From Bog-756 sp963845485 (GTDB lineage Bacteria > Actinomycetota > Acidimicrobiia > Acidimicrobiales > RAAP-2), in assembly GCA_963845485.1 (NCBI GenBank), contig CAWJSI010000014.1, forward strand, positions 434,001 through 498,000: DNA of 64,000 nucleotides. Reading direction: 5' to 3'. The first letter of the stretch is position 1, and each line of letters begins with the position of its first letter. The notes under the pieces are model-generated. The model made no database searches. It worked only from the letters and a program-made list of their open reading frames with translations, and was not told the DNA's origin. A program made the translations under genes and the position numbers. Shown piece by piece: positions 9,114 through 16,663 of the stretch.

Positions 9114-9614
9114 ATGAGGTTGCAGGAGAGCGGAGCGGTGCGGGTGGGCGAGGAGGCCGGTGAGCAGCTGCGCGCCGTCGAGGAGGCGTCGGGGCTACGG
9201 GTGGCGCTCGTCCGCATCCAGCGCCAGCTCCGCTCGAAGACGGCATCGGACATCACCCCCTCCCAATCGTCGGCCCTGGCCCGCATCGAGCAGTCCGGTC
9301 CCGTGCGCCTCGGCACGCTGGCTGAGCTGGAGGGGACCACGGCGGCCACCATGAGTCGGGTCATCGACAGCCTCGCCGAGCGCCATCTGATCGAGCGGGT
9401 GGCCGACCCCCACGACGGGCGGGCCAGCCTGGTCCGGCTGAGCCCCCAGGGTGGCGCCCTTCTCCACGAACTCCGGGCCCGGTACACCGAGGTCCTGCGG
9501 GGAGCCATGGCCGAGTTGACCGGGGAGGAGCAGCGCGTGGTCCGTCGGGCCATACCGGTGCTCGAGCGGTTGAGCGACCTCCTGCAGTCCGGCGACCACA
9601 GCCCGGTGGGCTGA
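9114..9614 (+). CDS. MarR-family repressor of the divergent MFS pump
   Basis: A 166-residue winged-helix regulator. The HTH spans roughly residues 50-85 (LGTLAELEGTTAATMSRVID) and the wing contains VADPHDGRAS, the DxR signature of MarR proteins. The ATG at 9114 has a GGGGGA ribosome site about 5 nt upstream. An earlier in-frame GTG at 9087 lies at or before the predicted transcription start and is less likely. Regulation of the neighbouring exporter and of itself is inferred from the shared operator. Confidence 0.9.
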   Translation: MRLQESGAVRVGEEAGEQLRAVEEASGLRVALVRIQRQLRSKTASDITPSQSSALARIEQSGPVRLGTLAELEGTTAATMSRVIDSLAERHLIERVADPHDGRASLVRLSPQGGALLHELRARYTEVLRGAMAELTGEEQRVVRRAIPVLERLSDLLQSGDHSPVG

Positions 9615-9628
9615 CCCGGAGCCGGCGA

Positions 9629-9658
9629 GCGCCCACCGGGCCTCGACCCGGTGGGCGC
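9629..9658 (+). terminator. Hairpin terminator after marR
   Basis: A perfect 12-bp stem (GCGCCCACCGGG with its complement) and a 6-nt loop, starting 15 nt after the marR stop. There is no U tract, as is usual in high-GC actinobacteria. The hairpin overlaps the earliest possible start of the next gene (9651), which supports the later start at 9693. Confidence 0.65.
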
Positions 9659-9679
9659 CGGGGCGGTGGCGTCCTCCCC

Positions 9680-9685
9680 TAGTGT
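9680..9685 (+). promoter_or_regulatory. -10 box of a leaderless promoter (acetolactate-synthase-like gene)
   Basis: TAGTGT lies 7 nt before the GTG at 9693, so the predicted transcription start coincides with the start codon. No ribosome site is present, which agrees with a leaderless mRNA. Confidence 0.5.
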
Positions 9686-9692
9686 CACTACC

Positions 9693-11354
9693 GTGAGCGA
9701 AGCCCATCCGAGCGTTGCCGAGCTGATGGTGCGCTGCCTCGAGGGGGAGGGCGTGACGCACGTATTTGGGATCCCGGGCGAGGAGAACATCCATCTCGTC
9801 GAGGCGCTGTCCCGCTCACCCATCCGCTACGTGCTGGTCCGCCACGAGCAGGCGGCCTCGTTCATGGCCGAGACCTACGGCCGCCTCACCGGTCGGGCCG
9901 GGGTGTGCTCGGCCACACTGGGCCCGGGGGCCATCAACCTCCTGCTCGGGGTGGCCGACGCCACCACCAACTCCACGCCGGTGGTGGCCCTGAGCGCCCA
10001 GGTGGGCATGCACCGGAGTTACAAGGAGTCCCACCAGGGCGTGGATCTGGTGTCGATGTTTGCACCGGTCACCAAGTGGTCCGCCCTGATGGCCACGCCC
10101 GGAGCCGCGCCCGAGATGATTCGCAAGGCCTTCAAGCTGGCCCAGACCGAGCGGCCCGGTGCCGTCTACCTGGCCGTCCCCGAAGACGTAGAGAAGGCAG
10201 ACTCACCCGAGACCGCCCTCCCGCTACCCGTCAACGTGCCCCGGCCCGACGATCCCTCCCACGAACAGGTGTCCCGGGCCGCTGTCATCCTTGCGCGGGC
10301 CAAGAACCCCGTGCTCCTGGCCGGCCATGGGGCCACCCGTGCCGGGGCCGGAGGCGCCCTGCGCCGGTTCGCCGAGAAGCTCGGGATGTCGGTCGCCACC
10401 ACCTTCCACGGCAAGGGGGTCTTCCCCGACGACCATCCCCAGGCTCTGGGGGCCATCGGGTTCATGCGCCACGACTACGTCAACTTCGGCTTCGACCAGG
10501 CCGATGTGGTCGTGACGGTCGGTTATGAGCTCCAGGAGTTCGATCCGGTCCGGATCAACCCGCGCGGTGACAAGGCGATCATCCACATCCACCGGTTCCC
10601 GGCCGAGGTGGACCGGCACTACAACGTGGCCGTCGGCCTGCAGGCCGACATCGGCGCCAGCCTGGACGCCCTGGGCCAAGCCGTCGACCGTCGATTCGAG
10701 GCCGCCGCCGGTGAGTTCAGCATCCGCGGTCTGCTGGCCGATGAACTGGCCCGGGGGAGCGCCGACTCCCGGTTCCCGTTGGCCCCGGCCCGCATCGTGG
10801 CCGACACGCGGGCCGCACTCGACCGGGAGGACATCGTGCTGGTGGACACCGGGGCCCTCAAGATGTGGATGGCGCGGCTCTACCCGACGTATTCACCCAA
10901 CACCTGCCTCGTCTCGAACGGGCTGTCCACCATGGCCTGGACGGTGCCCGGAGCCATCGGGGCCAAGATCGCCCGGCCCGAGGCCAAGGTGTTGGTGGCC
11001 ACGGGCGACGGGGCCTTCCTCATGAACTCCCAGGAGATCGAGACCGCCCTGCGGGAGCGGATCGCCATGGTCATCCTCATCTGGGTGGACGACGCCTACG
11101 GCCTCATCAGCTGGAAGATGGACCTCGAGCTGGGCCACGACGTGGACACCACCTTCACCAATCCCGACTTCGTGGCCTACGCCGAGAGCTTCGGAGCGGT
11201 GGGCTACCGGATCACCAGGGCCGACGAACTCCTCCCGACGCTGCGCACCGCACTGGCCGACGACACCGTGTCGGTCATCGCCTGTCCGGTCGACTACTCG
11301 GCCAATCTCGAACTCATCCGTTCGCTCGGGGAGCTCGACGAGTCGATGTCCTGA
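9693..11354 (+). CDS. Acetolactate-synthase-like thiamine diphosphate enzyme
   Basis: A 553-residue ThDP-dependent enzyme of the AlsS/IlvB family, which condenses two pyruvates to 2-acetolactate. Visible are the cofactor-activating Glu in VRHEQAASFMAE, an AlsS-like segment KESHQGVDLVSMF and the ThDP/Mg motif GDGAFLMNSQE...DDAYG. No ilvN regulatory subunit follows. That and the AlsS-like loop suggest a catabolic or specialised enzyme rather than the anabolic synthase. An upstream in-frame GTG at 9651 lies inside the preceding terminator. It is alone on the strand, and its 3' end overlaps a small antisense gene by 61 nt. Confidence 0.82.
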   Translation: MSEAHPSVAELMVRCLEGEGVTHVFGIPGEENIHLVEALSRSPIRYVLVRHEQAASFMAETYGRLTGRAGVCSATLGPGAINLLLGVADATTNSTPVVALSAQVGMHRSYKESHQGVDLVSMFAPVTKWSALMATPGAAPEMIRKAFKLAQTERPGAVYLAVPEDVEKADSPETALPLPVNVPRPDDPSHEQVSRAAVILARAKNPVLLAGHGATRAGAGGALRRFAEKLGMSVATTFHGKGVFPDDHPQALGAIGFMRHDYVNFGFDQADVVVTVGYELQEFDPVRINPRGDKAIIHIHRFPAEVDRHYNVAVGLQADIGASLDALGQAVDRRFEAAAGEFSIRGLLADELARGSADSRFPLAPARIVADTRAALDREDIVLVDTGALKMWMARLYPTYSPNTCLVSNGLSTMAWTVPGAIGAKIARPEAKVLVATGDGAFLMNSQEIETALRERIAMVILIWVDDAYGLISWKMDLELGHDVDTTFTNPDFVAYAESFGAVGYRITRADELLPTLRTALADDTVSVIACPVDYSANLELIRSLGELDESMS

Positions 11355-11497
11355 GCCCGGGGCAGGTCCCTCGGGTCCTCACCGGCCCAGCCAGTCGGAG
11401 GATCGCTGGCCGGAAAGGACTCCTCGACCATCTCGTCGATCCGGTCGTCACCGGCCGGCGGGCCGTCGGGGGTCTTGGAGCGGGGTTCTGTCGCCAT
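11294..11497 (-). CDS. Small conserved protein with ESFPASDPP motif
   Basis: A 67-residue acidic, proline- and serine-rich protein without hydrophobic segments. It contains DEMVEESFPASDPP, a motif found in many small actinobacterial and proteobacterial proteins of unknown function. The ATG at 11497 is preceded by AGGAGG with a 5-nt gap, which is strong evidence that it is translated. A GTG at 11500 is less well placed. Its last 61 nt run antisense to the 3' end of the acetolactate-synthase-like gene. No function can be given. Confidence 0.7.
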   Translation of the reverse strand: MATEPRSKTPDGPPAGDDRIDEMVEESFPASDPPTGWAGEDPRDLPRAQDIDSSSSPSERMSSRLAE

Positions 11498-11562
11498 CAC
11501 ACCCTCCTCTCGGTCCCACCCAGGCTACCGGGACCGGTCAGGCAGGCGAGTCCCCACGCGGG

Positions 11563-11605
11563 GGTGGCCCCCGGTTCGGCCACGAGGACCGAACCGGAGG
11601 CCACC
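11563..11605 (-). terminator. Distal hairpin downstream of the Agd3-like gene
   Basis: A 17-bp stem with a single mismatch (GGTGGCC.CCGGTTCGG and complement) and a 9-nt loop. It is the second of two strong hairpins between the Agd3-like gene (ends 11685) and the small gene starting at 11497, so it probably backs up termination on the minus strand. Confidence 0.5.
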
Positions 11606-11618
11606 TGTCCGGATGGCC

Positions 11619-11655
11619 GGAGCGCCTGGGCGACCCCCCGAGGCCCAGGCGCTCC
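11619..11655 (-). terminator. Proximal terminator of the Agd3-like gene
   Basis: A perfect 13-bp stem (GGAGCGCCTGGGC and complement) with an 11-nt loop, 30 nt beyond the stop codon of the minus-strand Agd3-like gene. Very stable and GC-only; no U tract. Confidence 0.65.
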
Positions 11656-11684
11656 GTATCGCTACCATCCGAAGTCGTGCACCG

Positions 11685-14600
11685 TCACCACCCGAAGTTG
11701 CTGCGGGTGCCGTCGGAGTCGATGAGGGCGTACCCCGGGCTTCCCGGTGAGGCGATGAGCCCCACGGCGGTGCGCCCCGCACTACCTCCCGAGCCGTAGA
11801 ACTGGGCGTCCCCGAAGGTGAAGATGCCACCGTCGGAGGCCACCAGCCAGTACCCGTGGCCCGAGCGGTCGGCCGCCATGCCCATGACCGGCTTGTTCAA
11901 CTTGATGTTGCCGGTGGAGCCGTAGAACTGGGCGTCCCCGAAGGTGAAGATGCCACCGTCGGAGGCCACCAGCCAGTAGCCGGTCCCACTCGGGTCCGAG
12001 GACATGCCCACGATGGGCTTGTTCAGCTTGATGTTGCCGGTGGAGCCGTAGAAGTGGGCGTCGCCGAAGCTGAACACCCCGCCGTCGGAGGCCACCATCC
12101 AGTAGCCCTTGCCGTCAACGGTGCTGGTGATCCCGACGATGGGCTTGTTCAACTTGATGTTGCCGGTGGAGCCGTAGAACTGGGCGTCACCGAAGCTGAA
12201 GATCCCGCCGTCGGAGGCCACCAGCCAGTACCCCTTGCCGTCGGGGGTGGCAGCCACGCCCACGATGGGCTGGTTGAGCACGTGTCCGTCCATGGACCCG
12301 TAGTCGACTGCCGTCCCGTAGGCCTTCACCGAGCCGTTGGTACCGACGATCCAGTAGCCCTGGCCGTCGGGGGTGGCGGCCAGTCGGTCACCACCGGCCA
12401 GGGCCGAAGTGGGCTGGGGAACGATGGTGGGGCTCGTCGGGGTGGGAGTTCCCGTGGGTGGGATGGACCCGCCGCTCGCTGGGGCCGGGGCCACGTTGAG
12501 GGTGAAGTCCTGGGTCACGGTGCCGGTACCGTCGGTGGCCCGGACCGTGAAGGGGTAGGCGGTATCCGAGGTCACGGCATCGGGCGTACCGGCCAGAGTG
12601 GCCGTACCGTCGCCGTTGTCGACCCAGGTGATCCCGTTGGGCAGGGCCCCGGTCTCACCCAGTGATGGTGCGGGGTACCCGCTGGTGGTCACCGTAAAGG
12701 TCCCCACCCCGCCGGCCACGAACGTGGTCGAGCTGGCGCTGGTCACCGCCGGAGCGCTGCCCACGATGAGGCTGAACGTCTGGGTGGCGTCGGGAGCCAG
12801 GCCGTTGGTGGCCGTTATGGCCAGGGTGGCCGTGCCCGTCGCCGTCGGGGTGCCTGAGATGAGGGCATCCCCGTTGCCCTCGTCGACCATGGTCAGCCCC
12901 GCCGGAAGTGCTCCCACCTCGGTGATCGAGGCGATGGGGGCGCCCGTCGTGGTCACGGCGAAGGAGCCGGCCTGGTTCAGGGTGAAGAAGGCCGCGGCAC
13001 CACTGGTGATGGCCGGGGGACCCGAGGTCGCCACGGTCAGCGTGAGGGCCAAGGTGGCCGTACTCCCACTGCTGTTGGTGGCCGAGACCGAGACCGGGAA
13101 GGTGCCTGCCGACGCCGTCGTGGAGCCGGTGATGGTGGCCGTCCCGTTGGCGTTGTCGGTAAAGGTGACCCCGGCCGGCAACGTGCCGGACTCCGTGATG
13201 GTGGCCACCGGATAGCCCGTGGTCGTCACCGTGTAGGTGCCGTTGACCCCGGTGTAGAAGGTCGCCGTCGGGGCGCTGGTCACCGATGGGGCTTCGTCGT
13301 TGGTCAGGGTGAAGGCCTGGGTGGCCGCACCGGCCGAGTTGGTGGCGGTGATGGTGATGGGGAAGCTGCCACCGCTCCCGGCGCCGGGCGTGCCGGCAAT
13401 GGTGGCCGTTCCGTCCCCGTTGTCGGTGAAGGTGACGCCGGCCGGAAGCGCTCCGGATTCGGTGATGACCGAGACGGGCTCACCCGTGGTGGTGATCGTG
13501 GTGGAGAAGGGCACACCGGCGATGGACGTGGCCGATGCAGCGCTGATGATGCTCGGAGCCACATGCTCATTCACCACGAAGGGCGTGCCGGGTGCGACGG
13601 AGGTCCAAGTGGACAGCTGACCGGCGTAGGACTCGCCGAAGGCGGCCCCCCCGCTCACCGTGGATCCCTGAGGCATGGTGAGCGGCACGTCGACGGCGGT
13701 GCCGCCCGAGTTAGTCACGGTGACCGCTCCGGTGGACTCGTCAAGGGTGGCCGTCACCGAGTTGCCGGTGTCGGCCTTGGCCCATGCCGCCTGCTGGGCC
13801 AGGACCCGGGCCTCGGAGACATCGGTCATCTGGTCGAGGGGGGCGGTGGCGTTCTCGTAGCTGGTGTAGAGGCTCTCCATGGCGCTCAGTGTGTCCAACA
13901 GGGTGTAGCCGTTGGCGGGGTCGGCCGAGCCGATCAGGTTGGACTGGTGGGCGTAGTCGACCCGGGGGTTGTTGGCCAGGATGTGATTCAGCATGATGCC
14001 GGTCTCCGAACCGATGAGCGAGGCCTGGGTGGCCGGCGTGCTGAGGCATGTGGTCGACGAGGTGTCTACACAGTGGCCGTACTCGGCCTGACCACCCGTC
14101 GTAGTTCCGATCTGGGTCGTCGAGGAGGCGTAGAGCGTGTTGTACTCGTTCAGCTCGTCGGTCCAGTTGGCCGCGTTGTAGTAGATGTTGCTCGGGTAGC
14201 GGGGCGCGTTGTCGGCTGCGCCCAGGGTGAAGGATCCGGACTGGCGGGAGGCGTCCGAGGCGAAGGTGGTGACACCGACGCCGGCCAGCGCCGCCGGCAT
14301 GTTGGGGTTCTCGATGCCGGAGTGCTCGCCGGTGACAACGGCGGCCGGCGTGTAGTTGGGGAGTGCGTTGGCGGCGGCGAAGGCCTGGTCCAACCCGATC
14401 TCGGTGTCGATGGACACATCGCTGGCGTTGGTCGGGTCGGTGCTGGCCTCCCAGCTGCCTGGGGCGCTCGAGCAGTCGATGCCAGGATTGGTGGCGGTCG
14501 GGAACTCGTCGGTGGAGCCGGGGGCCTCACCGGGGGCGGTGGTCCCCTGGTCGGTGAATGAGTAGGTGGGGGTGGTCCCCGCCTCGGCCACTTGACCCAC

Positions 14601-16151
14601 GAGGCCGTAGGTCGTCGCACCGGGGTCCTGTCGGTAGACGTAGTAACCCCAGAATCCGGTGCCGGTGCCTGCGTCGTGGTCGGCCTCTTCGGTAGCCAGG
14701 CTCGGGCCCTTGGTCGTGCCGTCGTCGCCGACGCCATTGGTGGCATCGGGCCAGCTCAAGGTGACCGAACCGTTGGCGCCCACCGTGACGGCATGGCTCA
14801 ACGAGGGCTCGGACTCACCGTAGGCCGTGGCGGCGGTGATGACGTAGCTGTAGCTGCCGGCGGTGAGCGATCCACCCAATGCGTTCGCCGTCACGCTGGT
14901 GAGGGCCTGGGGCTGCCAGACGTTGCAGCCCAGGAACTGGTGGCTCCAGGTGTGGGTGATCCAATTGAAGTCGGCCTTGGCCCCGAGGAGGGCGTCGACG
15001 AAGGCGGCGTCGTCAGGCATGGTGGCATCGACCACGTAGCCGGGGTCGGTGTAGGTCTTGCCGTTCTCACCGGCGGCACTCTCGGTGACCGATCCGGTGC
15101 AGTTGGCCGAAGAGGCGGCAGTTCCCGTGCAGGCGCCCACGGCGTTGAAGGCCAGGTTCAGCTTGATGCCGGTCTGGGCTTCCCAGTTGGTGACGTAGGC
15201 CACGTCGGCGGCGGACATCTGGACATCGGGAGGAGTGTCGGCGGGGTTGTTGTCGACACCGGTCGGGCAGGTGTAGTCGGGTGGGTCCTCGGCCCCGGGG
15301 GTGCACTGGTACTGGCTGCTCCACTCGTTGTCGGCGATGAACACGTCGTCGACGTCCTGGCCGAAGTAGTTGCGGGACAGACCGAGGTGGGTGTTCTGGG
15401 TCACCCAGTCGATGAGCCCCGGAGCCATCAGCAGCCACTGCAGTTGGTTGGCGTTGTAGTTGAAGTTGAGGCTGAGCTCGGACACGCCGGACTGGAGGTC
15501 AGAGGCCACCCCCGGGTGCTGGTAGACGCCGCCGAGTGACTGGCCGGCGGAGTTCTCGAGCCACGGGGTGAAAGGAGCACCGGCGACAACTGTCGCCGGG
15601 GTGCCGAAGGTGCCGGCGGCGAAGGCGATGGTGCCCTTCAGGGCGGGCAGGCCGGCGAGTCCGGCCGCCGTCAGCGTGGCGGTTGTGTTGTCGAGGGTCT
15701 GGTTGGCGCCGGACACATAGGTCTGGCCGAGGGCCGGTGACGGGAAGGCCGCGCCATCGATCTGGCGAACACCGAACTGTGACTCGTACGAATAGAGGGC
15801 GTTGAGCTGACCGGCGGCGAAGCCGGCCGGTGCGTCGGCGATGACCACGCCGTTGAAGTTGCCCGTCGACCCCGAGGAGAGCGACGGGAGGTTCACCGTC
15901 TCCGAGCCGTAGCCGCCCGTTGCGGTCACGAGGGTGTAAGCGACCCCGTCGGCGCTGAGGGTCGACTGCCACGCCGCCGTGGTGGAGTCCTGCGTGGCGC
16001 TGTCGCCGATGAGGAGGACCCGCAGATCCAGCTGGGGTGGTGTGGCCGCCGCCGCCGGACGAGCTCCAGCCGCCAACAGGGTGGCGGCGAGGAGGCATAC
16101 CGTCACCGCGGCGGTGACGACTCTGACAATGGACTTACGAACTCGGGTCAT
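11685..16151 (-). CDS. Secreted Agd3-like polysaccharide deacetylase with Ig-like and C-terminal repeat domains
   Basis: A 1488-residue exported protein. Residues 1-36 form a signal peptide ending in ARPAAAA. Residues 40-250 resemble the Agd3 carbohydrate-binding region. The deacetylase part has DVDDVF (266-271), matching the first NodB-type metal motif, and HTWSH (400-404), matching the second, H(S/T)xxH. A fibronectin-like insertion lies at about 415-560, then VVTGEHSG and the rest of the catalytic region to about 880. Four putative-Ig repeats (TITTTGEPV...LPAGVTF...GTATIAGTP) and six 40-residue GYW repeats follow. Fungal Agd3 deacetylates galactosaminogalactan. The divergent pelF operon supports that role here. 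An AGGAAGAG site precedes the ATG at 16151. Confidence 0.7.
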   Translation of the reverse strand: MTRVRKSIVRVVTAAVTVCLLAATLLAAGARPAAAATPPQLDLRVLLIGDSATQDSTTAAWQSTLSADGVAYTLVTATGGYGSETVNLPSLSSGSTGNFNGVVIADAPAGFAAGQLNALYSYESQFGVRQIDGAAFPSPALGQTYVSGANQTLDNTTATLTAAGLAGLPALKGTIAFAAGTFGTPATVVAGAPFTPWLENSAGQSLGGVYQHPGVASDLQSGVSELSLNFNYNANQLQWLLMAPGLIDWVTQNTHLGLSRNYFGQDVDDVFIADNEWSSQYQCTPGAEDPPDYTCPTGVDNNPADTPPDVQMSAADVAYVTNWEAQTGIKLNLAFNAVGACTGTAASSANCTGSVTESAAGENGKTYTDPGYVVDATMPDDAAFVDALLGAKADFNWITHTWSHQFLGCNVWQPQALTSVTANALGGSLTAGSYSYVITAATAYGESEPSLSHAVTVGANGSVTLSWPDATNGVGDDGTTKGPSLATEEADHDAGTGTGFWGYYVYRQDPGATTYGLVGQVAEAGTTPTYSFTDQGTTAPGEAPGSTDEFPTATNPGIDCSSAPGSWEASTDPTNASDVSIDTEIGLDQAFAAANALPNYTPAAVVTGEHSGIENPNMPAALAGVGVTTFASDASRQSGSFTLGAADNAPRYPSNIYYNAANWTDELNEYNTLYASSTTQIGTTTGGQAEYGHCVDTSSTTCLSTPATQASLIGSETGIMLNHILANNPRVDYAHQSNLIGSADPANGYTLLDTLSAMESLYTSYENATAPLDQMTDVSEARVLAQQAAWAKADTGNSVTATLDESTGAVTVTNSGGTAVDVPLTMPQGSTVSGGAAFGESYAGQLSTWTSVAPGTPFVVNEHVAPSIISAASATSIAGVPFSTTITTTGEPVSVITESGALPAGVTFTDNGDGTATIAGTPGAGSGGSFPITITATNSAGAATQAFTLTNDEAPSVTSAPTATFYTGVNGTYTVTTTGYPVATITESGTLPAGVTFTDNANGTATITGSTTASAGTFPVSVSATNSSGSTATLALTLTVATSGPPAITSGAAAFFTLNQAGSFAVTTTGAPIASITEVGALPAGLTMVDEGNGDALISGTPTATGTATLAITATNGLAPDATQTFSLIVGSAPAVTSASSTTFVAGGVGTFTVTTSGYPAPSLGETGALPNGITWVDNGDGTATLAGTPDAVTSDTAYPFTVRATDGTGTVTQDFTLNVAPAPASGGSIPPTGTPTPTSPTIVPQPTSALAGGDRLAATPDGQGYWIVGTNGSVKAYGTAVDYGSMDGHVLNQPIVGVAATPDGKGYWLVASDGGIFSFGDAQFYGSTGNIKLNKPIVGITSTVDGKGYWMVASDGGVFSFGDAHFYGSTGNIKLNKPIVGMSSDPSGTGYWLVASDGGIFTFGDAQFYGSTGNIKLNKPVMGMAADRSGHGYWLVASDGGIFTFGDAQFYGSGGSAGRTAVGLIASPGSPGYALIDSDGTRSNFGW
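11688..12390 (-). repeat. Tandem repeats of about 126 bp encoding GYW...SDGG...FGDA repeats
   Basis: Five good copies and one degraded final copy of a unit of about 42 codons. Each encodes GYWLVASDGGIFxFGDAQFYGS followed by TGNIKLNKPIVG. Middle copies are nearly identical in DNA, which points to recent duplication or gene conversion. Repeats of this type end many secreted proteins in Acidimicrobiia and may form a beta-propeller-like surface-binding domain, but the fold is inferred. Confidence 0.85.
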
Positions 16152-16653
16152 GGAATCGCTCTTCCTTTGGCTGCGTGCCCTCTGCCCGCACTGCCATCTG
16201 GCACGGTAAGCCCCGAGTACTCGCATCTCTACCCTGCACTGTGGCCCGGGTACCCTGCACTTTTGCCCCAGGTCCCCGGTGGTTAGCGGGAGGACCCCCG
16301 CAACTTCGCCTCGGAGGCCCTTGCCCCCGGAGCCGATCGGGCCGTCCGGGCGGCTGGGCCGACCCGAACCTGAGTTCCACCTCTGAGGCTCCTGCCCACG
16401 TCGCACGGCGCGACCACGCCTGACGGCCCTTCTAGCCCCAGGGTGGCGTTCCCCTAGTACCAGGGTCGTCGGGCGTTCCTCGGGGGTCCCGTCTATTCAC
16501 GCGGCGCTCAGACCCTGCTCCCGACACCGAAAGTCGGGGGTATTCAGTGCCCACCCCGATCCTTACTGTCGTAGCCAAGATGAAAGCGAACGCACGCGTC
16601 ACCGGGCCATCCCGGTCACTGCTGATGGAGCCCGTCTCCCGAGGTGGTGGACC
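16152..16653. other. Intergenic region between divergent Agd3-like gene and pelF operon
   Basis: About 500 bp, the longest gene-free stretch in the window. It holds two direct repeats (16230-16268), a small inverted repeat CCCGAC-N7-GTCGGG at 16520-16538, a possible -10 box TACTGT at 16564-16569 and a 27-codon leader ORF running into pelF. I see no other coding potential on either strand. Confidence 0.6.
16230..16268. repeat. Pair of 18-bp direct repeats, candidate regulator sites
   Basis: TACCCTGCACTNTNGCCC occurs at 16230-16247 and again at 16251-16268, differing at two positions. The start-to-start distance is 21 bp, two helical turns, so two protein units could bind the same face. They lie about 80-120 bp upstream of the Agd3-like start on the minus strand. 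Confidence 0.45.
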
Positions 16654-16663
16654 ATGGACATAG
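16580..16663 (+). CDS. Possible 27-residue leader peptide of pelF
   Basis: ATG at 16580 opens a 27-codon frame (MKANARVTGPSRS...) that ends with TAG inside the pelF start region, overlapping pelF by 10 nt. A TACTGT hexamer ends 10 nt before the ATG, so the mRNA would have almost no leader. The same layout occurs before sph3 (23728) and the DUF35-thiolase (41787). Translation is not proven. Confidence 0.35.
   Translation: MKANARVTGPSRSLLMEPVSRGGGPWT

Noticed and set aside
11688..12390. Regular repeats of about 126 bp considered as a CRISPR-like or satellite array
   Set aside because: They are in frame, code for conserved GYW...FGDA repeats and have no spacers.
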